Positions 35,310-42,919 of a DNA stretch of 64,000 nt are shown one piece after another. Under the pieces are notes generated by a model. That model was not told where the DNA came from and searched no databases. It saw only the letters and a list, made by a program, of their open reading frames with translations. The position numbers were made by a program, and so were the translations under genes. This DNA comes from Pirellula sp. (GTDB taxonomy: Bacteria > Planctomycetota > Planctomycetia > Pirellulales > Lacipirellulaceae): assembly GCA_013822725.1 (NCBI GenBank), contig PNKX01000001.1:248001-312000 (forward strand), read 5' to 3'. Each line of letters starts with the position of its first letter. Positions within the stretch are counted from its first letter, which is position 1.

Positions 35310-35391
35310 AGCCCCTGGCTCCGCCCGGGGGTCGAATCGCGCACCATGCCACTTCGATCGGCGGCGCGACCCCCTGGCGGAGCCAGGGGCT
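35310..35391. repeat. Family A palindrome, copy
   Basis: Facing arms AGCCCCTGGCTCCGCCCGGG and CCCCTGGCGGAGCCAGGGGC; spacer differs from the 23.5/28.6-kb pair. Confidence 0.85.
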
Positions 35392-35421
35392 ACACAGTCG
35401 AACGAAGTCAATGCTCGCCGC

Positions 35422-35979
35422 TTACTTCTTCTCTGGCAGGCTCGCGTGGAACCCTGCTTTGTGAAGGGCTTGGAACGCCGCCTTCGGTTCGAAGTCGCCT
35501 TCGATGACGAAGGACGTTTCCTTTGGCTTCAGGCTGTCGCCAGTGACGCCTTCGACCTTGGCGAGCGCGCCCTTGATCGCCTTGACGCAGGCGCCGCAGC
35601 AATTGTGGACGCCGGTGACTTCGAGGCTCGTCACCTTCTCTTTCGGCAACTTGGCCTTCGGCCACTTTACTTCCTTGTTGTCGAGCTTACCGTGAAAACC
35701 GGCGGCGGCGATCTGATCGACGGCGGCCTGCACGGCGGCGAGGTCGGAGCCGACGAGCGCAACCGTGCCGTTTTCTTGATCAATCTCCGCGGCGACTTCG
35801 ACGGGATTCTTCTCGTCTTCGACGGCCTTGGCGACCGCCTCTTCGATGGCGGCGGCGCAACCGGGGCAGCACATGTGGACGCCCTTCAGCGAAACTTTTT
35901 CCTCAGCGCGGACGTCGCTGACGAAGGCGACCGAACCGAGGGCCAGCAGCGCCGTCAGCGTGCGGGATAGAAGCGTCAT
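35422..35979 (-). CDS. Secreted protein with two heavy-metal-associated (HMA) domains
   Basis: 185 aa. Signal peptide (LTALLALGSVAFVSDVRA). Two ferredoxin-like HMA domains follow, each with an altered metal site: HMCCPGC (CCPGC 37-41) and HNCCGAC (127-131), instead of the usual MXCXXC. Three cysteines per site could still hold copper or zinc. HMA domains normally deliver Cu(I) in the cytoplasm; this one is exported, so scavenging or buffering of metals in the periplasm is likely. ATG 35979 follows GAGGTTCTC. The open frame extends 73 codons upstream only because the tandem CGCCAAGAG repeat has no stops. Confidence 0.88.
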   Translation of the reverse strand: MTLLSRTLTALLALGSVAFVSDVRAEEKVSLKGVHMCCPGCAAAIEEAVAKAVEDEKNPVEVAAEIDQENGTVALVGSDLAAVQAAVDQIAAAGFHGKLDNKEVKWPKAKLPKEKVTSLEVTGVHNCCGACVKAIKGALAKVEGVTGDSLKPKETSFVIEGDFEPKAAFQALHKAGFHASLPEKK

Positions 35980-36109
35980 GAGAACCTCGCTAGGTTGGAA
36001 ATGGAGAAGCGGCAATAGACGGAAAAGCGGCCCTTCAGCGTAGCGGACTCGCGGCGTGGCGTCGAATCTTTTCCTAGATTCCGTAGGAAAACTGCAACGT
36101 TCAAAGACT

Positions 36110-36362
36110 AACCGCCAAGGACGCCAAGGACGCCAAGAGCGCCAAGAGCGCCAAGAGCGCCAAGAGCGCCAAGAAAATGCGGGGAGGAATTGAACCACAA
36201 CGGCACAACGGGCACGACGAAAGAGGAGAAAAGATGAAGAATATGGAACCGCAGATAAACGCGGATGAACGCAGAAAGTATTTATTGGCGTTTATCTGCG
36301 TTTATCCGCGGTTCCATCATTCTTTGCATTCCCTTGGCGCTCTTGGCGTCCTTGGCGGTTCA
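36110..36362. repeat. Nested family C hairpin with 9-bp tandem array
   Basis: Outer left arm: about seven tandem units of CGCCAAGAG/CGCCAAGGA at 36112-36175; outer right arm CTTGGCGCTCTTGGCGTCCT plus TGGCGGTT at 36335-36361. Inner palindrome: AACCGCAGATAAACGCGGAT (from 36248) facing CGTTTATCTGCGTTTATCCG plus CGGTT (to 36313). A flanking block ATGCGGGGAG...AACC-C-ACGGCAC-ACGGG (36177-36215) recurs at 47343-47377. Confidence 0.85.
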
Positions 36363-36414
36363 AATAAAACGACTTGGCAGGTTTCCTGCTGGATTCCGCC
36401 GCGACGTTGGCGTC

Positions 36415-36699
36415 TCACAAGACCGGCTTCAGCGACGTCTGATGGGAGCCTTGATACGCGTGGCTTCCTTGGCAGTGCTCGGCGTCTAGGCGCGATCGAT
36501 GTTCGATGTGAACCTGCGGACCCGCCGCCAACTGCTGCTTGCGGAGCTTCACTTCGCCGTTGCAATAGAGGCAGCGGATTTCTCGCGCGCCGTCGCTGGA
36601 GAGATCCGCCACGGCAATCTGGACCCAACGCCATTCTTTTTTGCCGTCGATCTTATGCAGTCGCTTTTCTTCGCACCGCACCATCGTATCTTTGGCCAT
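36415..36699 (-). CDS. Small Cys/His protein of unknown function
   Basis: 94 aa, not recognised. Contains CLYC and further His/Cys residues (HIEHR, AEHCQGSH) that could form a zinc site. Start ATG 36699 is supported by GGAGAGG 8 bp upstream. Lies 37 bp after the next small gene upstream, and the three small minus-strand genes at 36415-37233 may form an operon. The C-terminal end reads into the gap next to the family C repeat. Confidence 0.65.
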   Translation of the reverse strand: MAKDTMVRCEEKRLHKIDGKKEWRWVQIAVADLSSDGAREIRCLYCNGEVKLRKQQLAAGPQVHIEHRSRLDAEHCQGSHAYQGSHQTSLKPVL

Positions 36700-36736
36700 T
36701 CGAACAACCTCTCCGCAAATATACCGCTGGGCGAAC

Positions 36737-36934
36737 TTAAGAAGCTTGCTTCCGCGAACGCCGGATTTGTTTTTTCGGTTCCACCGCTTCGAACTTCTTC
36801 AGCGAGTCGCAACGAATCTTGGTGCTGATGCGCGCGAGCGCGACCTGGGCTTCCAAGCCGCCGCGATCAATGAACAGAATCTCACCGATTTCGCCCTCTT
36901 CGGTGAGAACTTTTTCGCCCTTTTTGAACGTCAT
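36737..36934 (-). CDS. Small basic protein of unknown function
   Basis: 65 aa. The N-terminal half (KKGEKVLTEEGEIGEILFID, RGGLEAQVALAR) looks like a small SH3-like or KOW-type barrel with the pattern G-E-V-x-T-x-x-G-x-x-G; the C-terminus is strongly basic (KKQIRRSRKQ). Cytoplasmic. No function assigned. Sits between two other small genes. Confidence 0.6.
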   Translation of the reverse strand: MTFKKGEKVLTEEGEIGEILFIDRGGLEAQVALARISTKIRCDSLKKFEAVEPKKQIRRSRKQAS

Positions 36935-36987
36935 GGCATGCTCGTCGGTTCGGTCGAGGGATGGAGAATGGAAGTGCGGCGAAGGCG

Positions 36988-37233
36988 TCAGCTGTAGGGC
37001 GCCTTCGGTTTGAGCTGGGGCATCCAGGCGGCGCGCGGAGGCGTCCCCGTCGGCGCTGCGTCCGTCCGCAGCAAATTGAACTCGGCTTCGGTCCGCCAGA
37101 CGGCGGTCCCGGTCGCTCCGTTGCTAGTCTCGATGACCAGATAGTCGCCTAGATTGGGTTCGCCGCTGATGGTGAGCTTGGCGTGCGGCGGAATGGAGCG
37201 GCCGCTGAGATTGAAGAGGATGTGTTGCGTCAT
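36988..37233 (-). CDS. Small protein of unknown function
   Basis: 81 aa, not recognised. Sequence such as HAKLTISGEPNLGDYLVIET and AVWRTEAEFNLLRTDAAPTG suggests a beta-rich soluble domain. Start ATG 37233 (MTQHILFNL) has GGAGG very close upstream (spacing about 2), not ideal. The open frame goes on to 37671, but that stretch is Arg-rich and antisense to glgX, so it is not used. Confidence 0.55.
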   Translation of the reverse strand: MTQHILFNLSGRSIPPHAKLTISGEPNLGDYLVIETSNGATGTAVWRTEAEFNLLRTDAAPTGTPPRAAWMPQLKPKAPYS

Positions 37234-37447
37234 TGCCTCCACTGTAGTCGTTCGGAGCGGGGCTAAGGCGTTAATTCCTCTGCTTTGGCGATTTAAGCGC
37301 GCTAGGAGAGGCCAACGCGGCAAAATGAGCGCCGTTGAGGGCAACCGTCGTCCTGAACGACATGCCAGCACATGCCCACGCAACGCCTGCCGCTGGGCCA
37401 ACCAGCAGCGAAGCGTTATGCGGTAGATGCAGGAGGGCTCAGCAGCT

Positions 37448-39625
37448 TTATCCCGCGTCGGCGGTCCGCTCCTTCGCCGGCGCTGTAAACACCGCCATCG
37501 AGCAGGGCCGCAGCTTATACGCCCGCGCCGTCGAAATGCTCTTGGCGTCAACCTTCGCTTCAGTCGCCGCTTTGGGCTCTTCCGGCTTCGCCTCGACGGC
37601 TGTGTCAAAGAGACACTCCCAGTCGTTCTCCCCGCCCAGTTCCGGCAGCGCGAACGGGATCTCATTGGCATGGTCGGCGTTGAAGAGGATCACGATGTGG
37701 TCGCCGATGATCGGTTCGCCGTATTCGTCGTTGTCGATCATGCCGCCGTGGAAATGAACGCCGAGGCAACGGACGTGGGGCGTGTTCCACGCCTCGTCCG
37801 CCATTTCCTTGCCAGAAGGATCGAGCCAGTTGATTTCGGGAACTTCGTTGCCACGAATCTGCTTGCCGTGGAAGAAGCGGCGGCGATGGAAGCTCGGCTG
37901 GGCTTGCCAGATGGCGATCACTTTCTTGGTGAATTCCAACAGCTTCTTCTGCGATTCGTCAAGCTTCCAGCTGAGCCACGTCAGTTCGTTGTCTTGGCAG
38001 TAGGTGTTGTTGTTGCCTTGCTGCGTGTGGCTCCGCTCGTCGCCGGCGAGCAGCAGTGGGATACCTTGCGAAAGGATCAGCGTCGCCAGCATCGAGCGTT
38101 TCTTCCGCTCGCGTAGTTCGTTGATCTTCGGATCGTCGGTCGGTCCTTCGACGCCGCAGTTCCAGCTGTCGTTGCCGTCGGCGCCGTCGCGATTGTTCTC
38201 GCCGTTCGCTTCGTTGTGCTTGCCGTCGTACGAGACGAGGTCGTTCAGCGAGAAGCCGTCGTGAACGGTGATGAAGTTGATGCTCGCGTGCGGGCGGCGG
38301 CCGCCCCACTCGTAGAGATCGCTCGAACCGCTGATGCGGGTGGCGAACTCCGACGCGACGCCGCCGTCTCCCTTCCAGAAGCGGCGGACACAGTCGCGGT
38401 ACTTGCCGTTCCACTCCGACCAGAGGATGGGGAAGTTGCCGACCTGGTAACCGCCGTCGCCGAGATCCCACGGCTCGGCGATCAGTTTCACTTGGCTGAG
38501 GACCGGGTCTTGGTGAATGATGTCGAAGAACGCACCTAGTTTGTTCACTTCGTGCAGTTCGCGGGCGAGCGTGCTGGCGAGGTCGAAGCGGAAGCCGTCG
38601 ACGTGCATCTCGAGCACCCAGTAGCGGAGGCTGTCCATAATCAGCTGCAGCACGCGCGGGTTCTGCATGCTGAGCGTGTTGCCGCAGCCGGTGTAATCCA
38701 TGTAGTAGCGGGCGTCTGGCGCCAGGCGGTAGTAGCTGGCGTTGTCGATGCCGCGGAAGCAGTAGGTGGGGCCCATCTGGTTCCCCTCGGACGTGTGGTT
38801 GTAGACCACGTCGAGAATCACCTCGATGCCGGCGTCGTGGAGGTTGGCCACCATCGACTTGAATTCCATCAACACGTCGGCAGGCCGATCGGCGGCGGCG
38901 TAGGTCGGCTCGGGCGCGAAGAAGCTGAGCGTGTTGTAGCCCCAGTAGTTGATCAGGCCGCGCTCCACGAGCGGACGATCGTCGCCCTTCGCGTGGATCG
39001 GCAGCAACTCGACCGCCGTGACGCCGAGCTCCTTCAGGAAGCGAATCGCCGGTTCCGAACCAACGCCGGCGTACGTCCCGCGGAGGTCCTCAGGAATTTC
39101 TTCGTTGAGCTTCGTAAACCCTTTGACGTGCATCTCGTAGATGAGGGTCTTGTGCGACGGCGTATTCGGCGGACGATCGTCGCCCCACGAAAAGGCTTCG
39201 TCGACGACGCAGCCGAGCGGGCCGTCGGCGCCGCTGTCGAGATCGCTAAACGAGAGGTCGCCCTCTTTGCTGTTGAGGATGTAGCCCGAGATCGCGTCGG
39301 TCGGATTGATCGTCCGCGCCAGCGCCTTGGCGTAGGGATCGAGCAGCAACTTGTTCGGGTTGAAACGATGGCCCTTCGCAGGTTCGTAGGGGCCATGGAC
39401 GCGGTAGCCGTAGAACTGCCCCGGCCGGATGTCGGGAAGGTAGCAGTGCCAGACCATGTCTGTATGTTCGACGAGCGTGATTCGCTCGGTCTCTTCCGCA
39501 TCCTCGGCTGAGTTGTAGAGACAGAGCTCGACCTTGGTGGCGTTCTCGCTGTAGAGGGCGAAGTTCACGCCCTTGCCGTTCCAGGTGGCTCCGAGCGGGT
39601 AGGGTCTTCCGGGCCAGATACGCAT
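37448..39625 (-). CDS. glgX: Glycogen debranching enzyme GlgX/TreX type
   Basis: 725 aa GH13 enzyme that hydrolyses alpha-1,6 branches, freeing linear maltodextrins. N-terminal CBM48 region (RPYPLGATWNGKGVNFALYS). GH13 motifs: region I VILDVVYNHT, region II DGFRFDLASTL (nucleophile Asp), region III LIAEPWD (acid Glu) and region IV ITVHDGFSLND. Length is typical. It is the second gene after treY on the minus strand (41-bp gap) and completes a treX-treY-treZ trehalose set with the divergent treZ. The gap to treY holds short GGGTTC repeats. Confidence 0.95.
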   Translation of the reverse strand: MRIWPGRPYPLGATWNGKGVNFALYSENATKVELCLYNSAEDAEETERITLVEHTDMVWHCYLPDIRPGQFYGYRVHGPYEPAKGHRFNPNKLLLDPYAKALARTINPTDAISGYILNSKEGDLSFSDLDSGADGPLGCVVDEAFSWGDDRPPNTPSHKTLIYEMHVKGFTKLNEEIPEDLRGTYAGVGSEPAIRFLKELGVTAVELLPIHAKGDDRPLVERGLINYWGYNTLSFFAPEPTYAAADRPADVLMEFKSMVANLHDAGIEVILDVVYNHTSEGNQMGPTYCFRGIDNASYYRLAPDARYYMDYTGCGNTLSMQNPRVLQLIMDSLRYWVLEMHVDGFRFDLASTLARELHEVNKLGAFFDIIHQDPVLSQVKLIAEPWDLGDGGYQVGNFPILWSEWNGKYRDCVRRFWKGDGGVASEFATRISGSSDLYEWGGRRPHASINFITVHDGFSLNDLVSYDGKHNEANGENNRDGADGNDSWNCGVEGPTDDPKINELRERKKRSMLATLILSQGIPLLLAGDERSHTQQGNNNTYCQDNELTWLSWKLDESQKKLLEFTKKVIAIWQAQPSFHRRRFFHGKQIRGNEVPEINWLDPSGKEMADEAWNTPHVRCLGVHFHGGMIDNDEYGEPIIGDHIVILFNADHANEIPFALPELGGENDWECLFDTAVEAKPEEPKAATEAKVDAKSISTARAYKLRPCSMAVFTAPAKERTADAG

Positions 39626-39666
39626 ATGGTTGGTGTCGCGGGGTTCAGGGTTCGGGGTTCAGAAAA

Positions 39667-42600
39667 CTAAATGCGAGCCGCTGGCTTCATGCCAGCGGTA
39701 TTGGTCAGCAATGCCACCGGCAGAGCTGTAAACAGTTCGTGCGCTGCCAGCGTCAATGTAGCGTCGTTCGGTCGCGCTTCCAGCTTTTGTCCTGACAATT
39801 CGCAGCGCCAGTGTCGGCCCGCGTCCGCAGGGAGAACGACTTTCGCGTCGCCCCACTCGGCCCGCCATCCGTTTGCAGCGGTCTTGCCGTTACCGGCGCG
39901 CGTGAGTCGATAAAACCGGCGCGGCGTGACGACGACCGCCCAGTCGTCGCCGGCGCGGCGGGCAAAGGCGAACAAATGGTCGGCATGGTCGCCGCTAACC
40001 TCCAGCGGCAAATACTCGCCGATCGCAAACAGTGATTCGAATTGCCTGCGCGCTGCAAGCGAGCGCAGCGTCACCAGCAGCTTGATCCGCGGATCGGGCC
40101 ACGCCTCGCCAAGTTCTCGCGCGATGCCAGGCAAGTCACGTTCAGCGCTGCCGTCGAGTTGCTGCAACGCCTTTTGGCGAATCGCGTAGTCGATCGGCCG
40201 GCGGTTGTCGGGATCGACCAAGCTGAAGTCCCACAGTTCCGTCCCCTGGTAGAAATCAGGCGCCCCGGGGAGCGTCGCCTTCAGCAGCACTTGCGTGAGC
40301 GAGTTGACGAACCCCGCGTCGGCAATCTCCGTCACGAACTGACCGAGATCGGTTTGAAACGCCGCCGCCTCGGGTCCCAGGATCTTTCGCACGAAATCGA
40401 AGGCCCGCGTTTCGTATTCCTCCGACGGGTTCATCCAGGACGTGTGAAGCTTCGCCTCGCGCAGCGCTTTCTCCATGTACTGCACGATACGATCTGCGTA
40501 CGTTTCTCGCTCCGCCTCATCCAGCGGCGTTACCGGCCAGGTGCCGACCAGCGTCTGGTAAATGAAATATTCCTCGTTGGCGTCGGGAATCGGATCGCCG
40601 TCCCAGTCGGCGAGGAACCGCCGGTTCATCTGCCGCCAGAGAAGTACCGACTCCTTCCAGCGCCGCGGCGTTTCCGAGAGAACGTGGAGCCGAGCGCGGA
40701 CGTCTTCGCTGCGCTTCGTGTCATGAGTCGAGGAAGCCGACATGCCGTTCGGCCAGGTCGCTGCGCGGTGATGCATCAGCCGATGAAACTCCTCGACCTC
40801 CAAGCCGCCGGCGTCGAGCTCGCCGCCGACTTCGTTGAGCGACGCGAGCGGGTAGTAGCGATAGAATGCCGTGTCCTCGATTCCCTTCGCCGTGATCGGC
40901 CCGCTGACTTGTTGCAGCTTCAGCGCGAAGTGCCGCCACGCTTCGCGATCTTCCTGGTTGAGCGCGGTTGGGAACTGCAACAGCAACACCGAGGCGATGA
41001 AATCGAACAACGACCGCGACATGCTCGGGTTGCGCCGTTTCGCCAGCCTGACGGCAAGTCCAATCCGCCGGTGATCTTCCTCCCCTGCTTCCCAACCGCG
41101 CGGAGGGACGTAGGTGCGGTAGACGGCGAGGCACGCGACGACCTCTTGCAGCGATCGCAATAGCGTCGGCAACGTAAAGTCTCGCGAAGCGCGTTGCCGT
41201 TGCGCAATTCGATAGAGCCGTGCAGCGAGCATTTGCATCTCGCTCAGCATCGCGACGCTGGCCGCTTCTTTCTTACTCTCGTAGTGAATCTCCGCCGCCG
41301 TCTCTTCGACGCCCGAAAGTTCTTCGTAAGCCGCCCGAATTTCTTTCACGCCGTCACCGTCGACGAGCAAGCGGCTCACGAGATTGATGAATTCGTAGCC
41401 CGTCGTACCGCTCACCGCCCAATCGGTCGGCAACTGTTCGTCGCCGGAGAGGATTTTTTCCGCGACGACGTAGAGTGGGCCCGCCAGTTCGCGTTTATCT
41501 TCCGGCAGCGAGCGACGGTAGAGCGCCTGCAGGTTTTGAAAGTATTGGGCCGGGTCGAGCAAGCCATCGGGATGATCGATCCGCAAACCGGTGACGAGTC
41601 CGCGCTCCAGCAGCGATCCGACCAGGCGGTGAACCATTTCGAACACCTGGCTATCTTCGACGCGAATCGCCGCCAGTTCATTAATGTCGAAGAAGCGGCG
41701 GTAGTTGATTTCGTCCGACGCCACCCGCCAGTACGCGAGCCGATAACATTGCGCGCGAAGCAGTTCCTCCAAGCGATCAAAACTGCTCGGTTCGCCGACG
41801 ACGCCGTTGATTTCGTCGATTGCCGCCGCCAGCGCCGCTTCCACACGCGGTCGTTTACCGACGAGATGGGCCAAGCGACGCCGCGCAATGCGTTGTTCGC
41901 GGTAGCGCTCGCGCAGGGCCGTGGCCGAGCTGTCGCCAGAGGCCGGCAAATGCCGCAACTGTGCGATGATACTTTCCAGTTCGGTCCGCTCGATGCGGCT
42001 GAGCCGTCGTTCTTCCTGCAGCGATTTGTTCTCGTCGCCAGCCTGGGAGTTGGCAGCCAGTCGCTCGACGACTAGTTGCAGCACCACCGGCCACGTCCGG
42101 GGCGCCAGCGGAAAACGCCGATCAAAATACTCGACCTGCAGCCGCCGTTCGGCGTAGACGACCCGCAACTCCCCCTGCTCCAGCGCCGCGCCGAAGGGCC
42201 GCCCCAACACCGGCTGCAAGACGCGATGCTTCAGCGTCTGCGGAATCGCATCCCAGTCGATGTCGAAAAAGTTCGCCCACCGCGCCGTCTCGCCATTCTC
42301 TAGCACGTCGAGCCAGTAACGATTGCCGGAGTCGTTGATCCCCATGTGGTTCGGCACGACGTCGAGGACGACGCCCATCCCCGCCGCGCGGGCTTCCTCG
42401 GCCATGCGAACGAGTGCAGGTTCGCCGCCAAACGCGGGTTCGACGGCGCCATGGTCGACGACGTCGTAACCATGCGTACTGCCGGCGCGAGCCCGGAAGA
42501 GGGGGCTCAGATAGAGATCGCTGACGCCCAGCTGTTTTAAGTAGGGAATCAACTCGCGGATCTGCTCGAAGCCAAACGACTCCGACAGCTGCAGGCGATA

Positions 42601-42693
42601 CGTCGCCAACGGAATTCGATTGACCCGCGATGCGTGATTGATGGAAGGCGCCTCAGTTACGGCTGGCATCTTGCTAAGCTGGACGGACATCAA
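39667..42693 (-). CDS. treY: Maltooligosyl trehalose synthase TreY
   Basis: 1008 aa, slightly long for the family. Converts the reducing-end alpha-1,4 bond of maltodextrins into an alpha,alpha-1,1 bond. Characteristic N-terminus (IPLATYRLQLSESFGFEQIR, YLKQLGVSDLYLSPLF, GSTHGYDVVDH), region I VVLDVVPNHMG, region II GLRIDHPDGLLDP, region III YVVAEKIL and region IV SASSTHDTKRSEDVRARL. The final residues (LLTNTAGMKPAARI) are encoded across a hairpin at 39678-39698 and look appended. Divergent from treZ across a 226-bp gap; downstream is glgX. Confidence 0.96.
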   Translation of the reverse strand: MMSVQLSKMPAVTEAPSINHASRVNRIPLATYRLQLSESFGFEQIRELIPYLKQLGVSDLYLSPLFRARAGSTHGYDVVDHGAVEPAFGGEPALVRMAEEARAAGMGVVLDVVPNHMGINDSGNRYWLDVLENGETARWANFFDIDWDAIPQTLKHRVLQPVLGRPFGAALEQGELRVVYAERRLQVEYFDRRFPLAPRTWPVVLQLVVERLAANSQAGDENKSLQEERRLSRIERTELESIIAQLRHLPASGDSSATALRERYREQRIARRRLAHLVGKRPRVEAALAAAIDEINGVVGEPSSFDRLEELLRAQCYRLAYWRVASDEINYRRFFDINELAAIRVEDSQVFEMVHRLVGSLLERGLVTGLRIDHPDGLLDPAQYFQNLQALYRRSLPEDKRELAGPLYVVAEKILSGDEQLPTDWAVSGTTGYEFINLVSRLLVDGDGVKEIRAAYEELSGVEETAAEIHYESKKEAASVAMLSEMQMLAARLYRIAQRQRASRDFTLPTLLRSLQEVVACLAVYRTYVPPRGWEAGEEDHRRIGLAVRLAKRRNPSMSRSLFDFIASVLLLQFPTALNQEDREAWRHFALKLQQVSGPITAKGIEDTAFYRYYPLASLNEVGGELDAGGLEVEEFHRLMHHRAATWPNGMSASSTHDTKRSEDVRARLHVLSETPRRWKESVLLWRQMNRRFLADWDGDPIPDANEEYFIYQTLVGTWPVTPLDEAERETYADRIVQYMEKALREAKLHTSWMNPSEEYETRAFDFVRKILGPEAAAFQTDLGQFVTEIADAGFVNSLTQVLLKATLPGAPDFYQGTELWDFSLVDPDNRRPIDYAIRQKALQQLDGSAERDLPGIARELGEAWPDPRIKLLVTLRSLAARRQFESLFAIGEYLPLEVSGDHADHLFAFARRAGDDWAVVVTPRRFYRLTRAGNGKTAANGWRAEWGDAKVVLPADAGRHWRCELSGQKLEARPNDATLTLAAHELFTALPVALLTNTAGMKPAARI
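39678..39698. repeat. Small hairpin forming the TreY C-terminal codons
   Basis: 8-bp stem CCGCTGGC / GCCAGCGG with a TTCAT loop. It encodes the MKPAA-type tail of TreY (stop at 39667-39669). No T run on the minus strand, so it is more like a repeat than a terminator. Confidence 0.55.
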
Positions 42694-42780
42694 CGTTATA
42701 GCGTCCCTGCGGTATGGTGGCGGTCGATCGCGTTCATCGCCCGAATTCCTGCAGCGCCAACGATCGTGAATTCAAATCTC

Positions 42781-42815
42781 GCCCATTGAGCCCCGCCGCT
42801 CGCGGCTAAATGGGC
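42781..42815. promoter_or_regulatory. Inverted repeat in the treY/treZ divergent gap
   Basis: GCCCATT at 42781-42787 faces AATGGGC at 42809-42815, with an inner GAGCC / GGCT pairing. The position, between divergent trehalose genes, fits an operator, but it could be just a hairpin. Confidence 0.35.
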
Positions 42816-42919
42816 GTTGCGGCAATCGATGCAAATTTGAAAGCACAACATCGGTACGGCAATTGCAAAACAATCGAATCCCGCCGAAGGTCCCGCCTAC
42901 CGAGCAAAGGATGTGCCAA

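Noticed and set aside
36112..36175. CRISPR-like look of the CGCCAAGAG array
   Set aside because: Units are 9 bp and directly adjacent without spacers; the array is one arm of a larger palindrome and there are no cas genes.
35980..36198. Extra 73-residue Trp/Arg-repeat N-terminus (WRSWRSWRS) on the HMA protein
   Set aside because: It is merely the translation of the 9-bp tandem repeat; a ribosome site and signal peptide support the start at 35979.
38552..39511. 319-codon open frame antisense to glgX
   Set aside because: Val/Ala/Arg-rich shadow of the real gene caused by high GC; no domain, and glgX motifs are unambiguous.
40042..41163. 373-codon open frame antisense to treY
   Set aside because: Same reason: antisense of a well-conserved enzyme, composition typical of a shadow frame.
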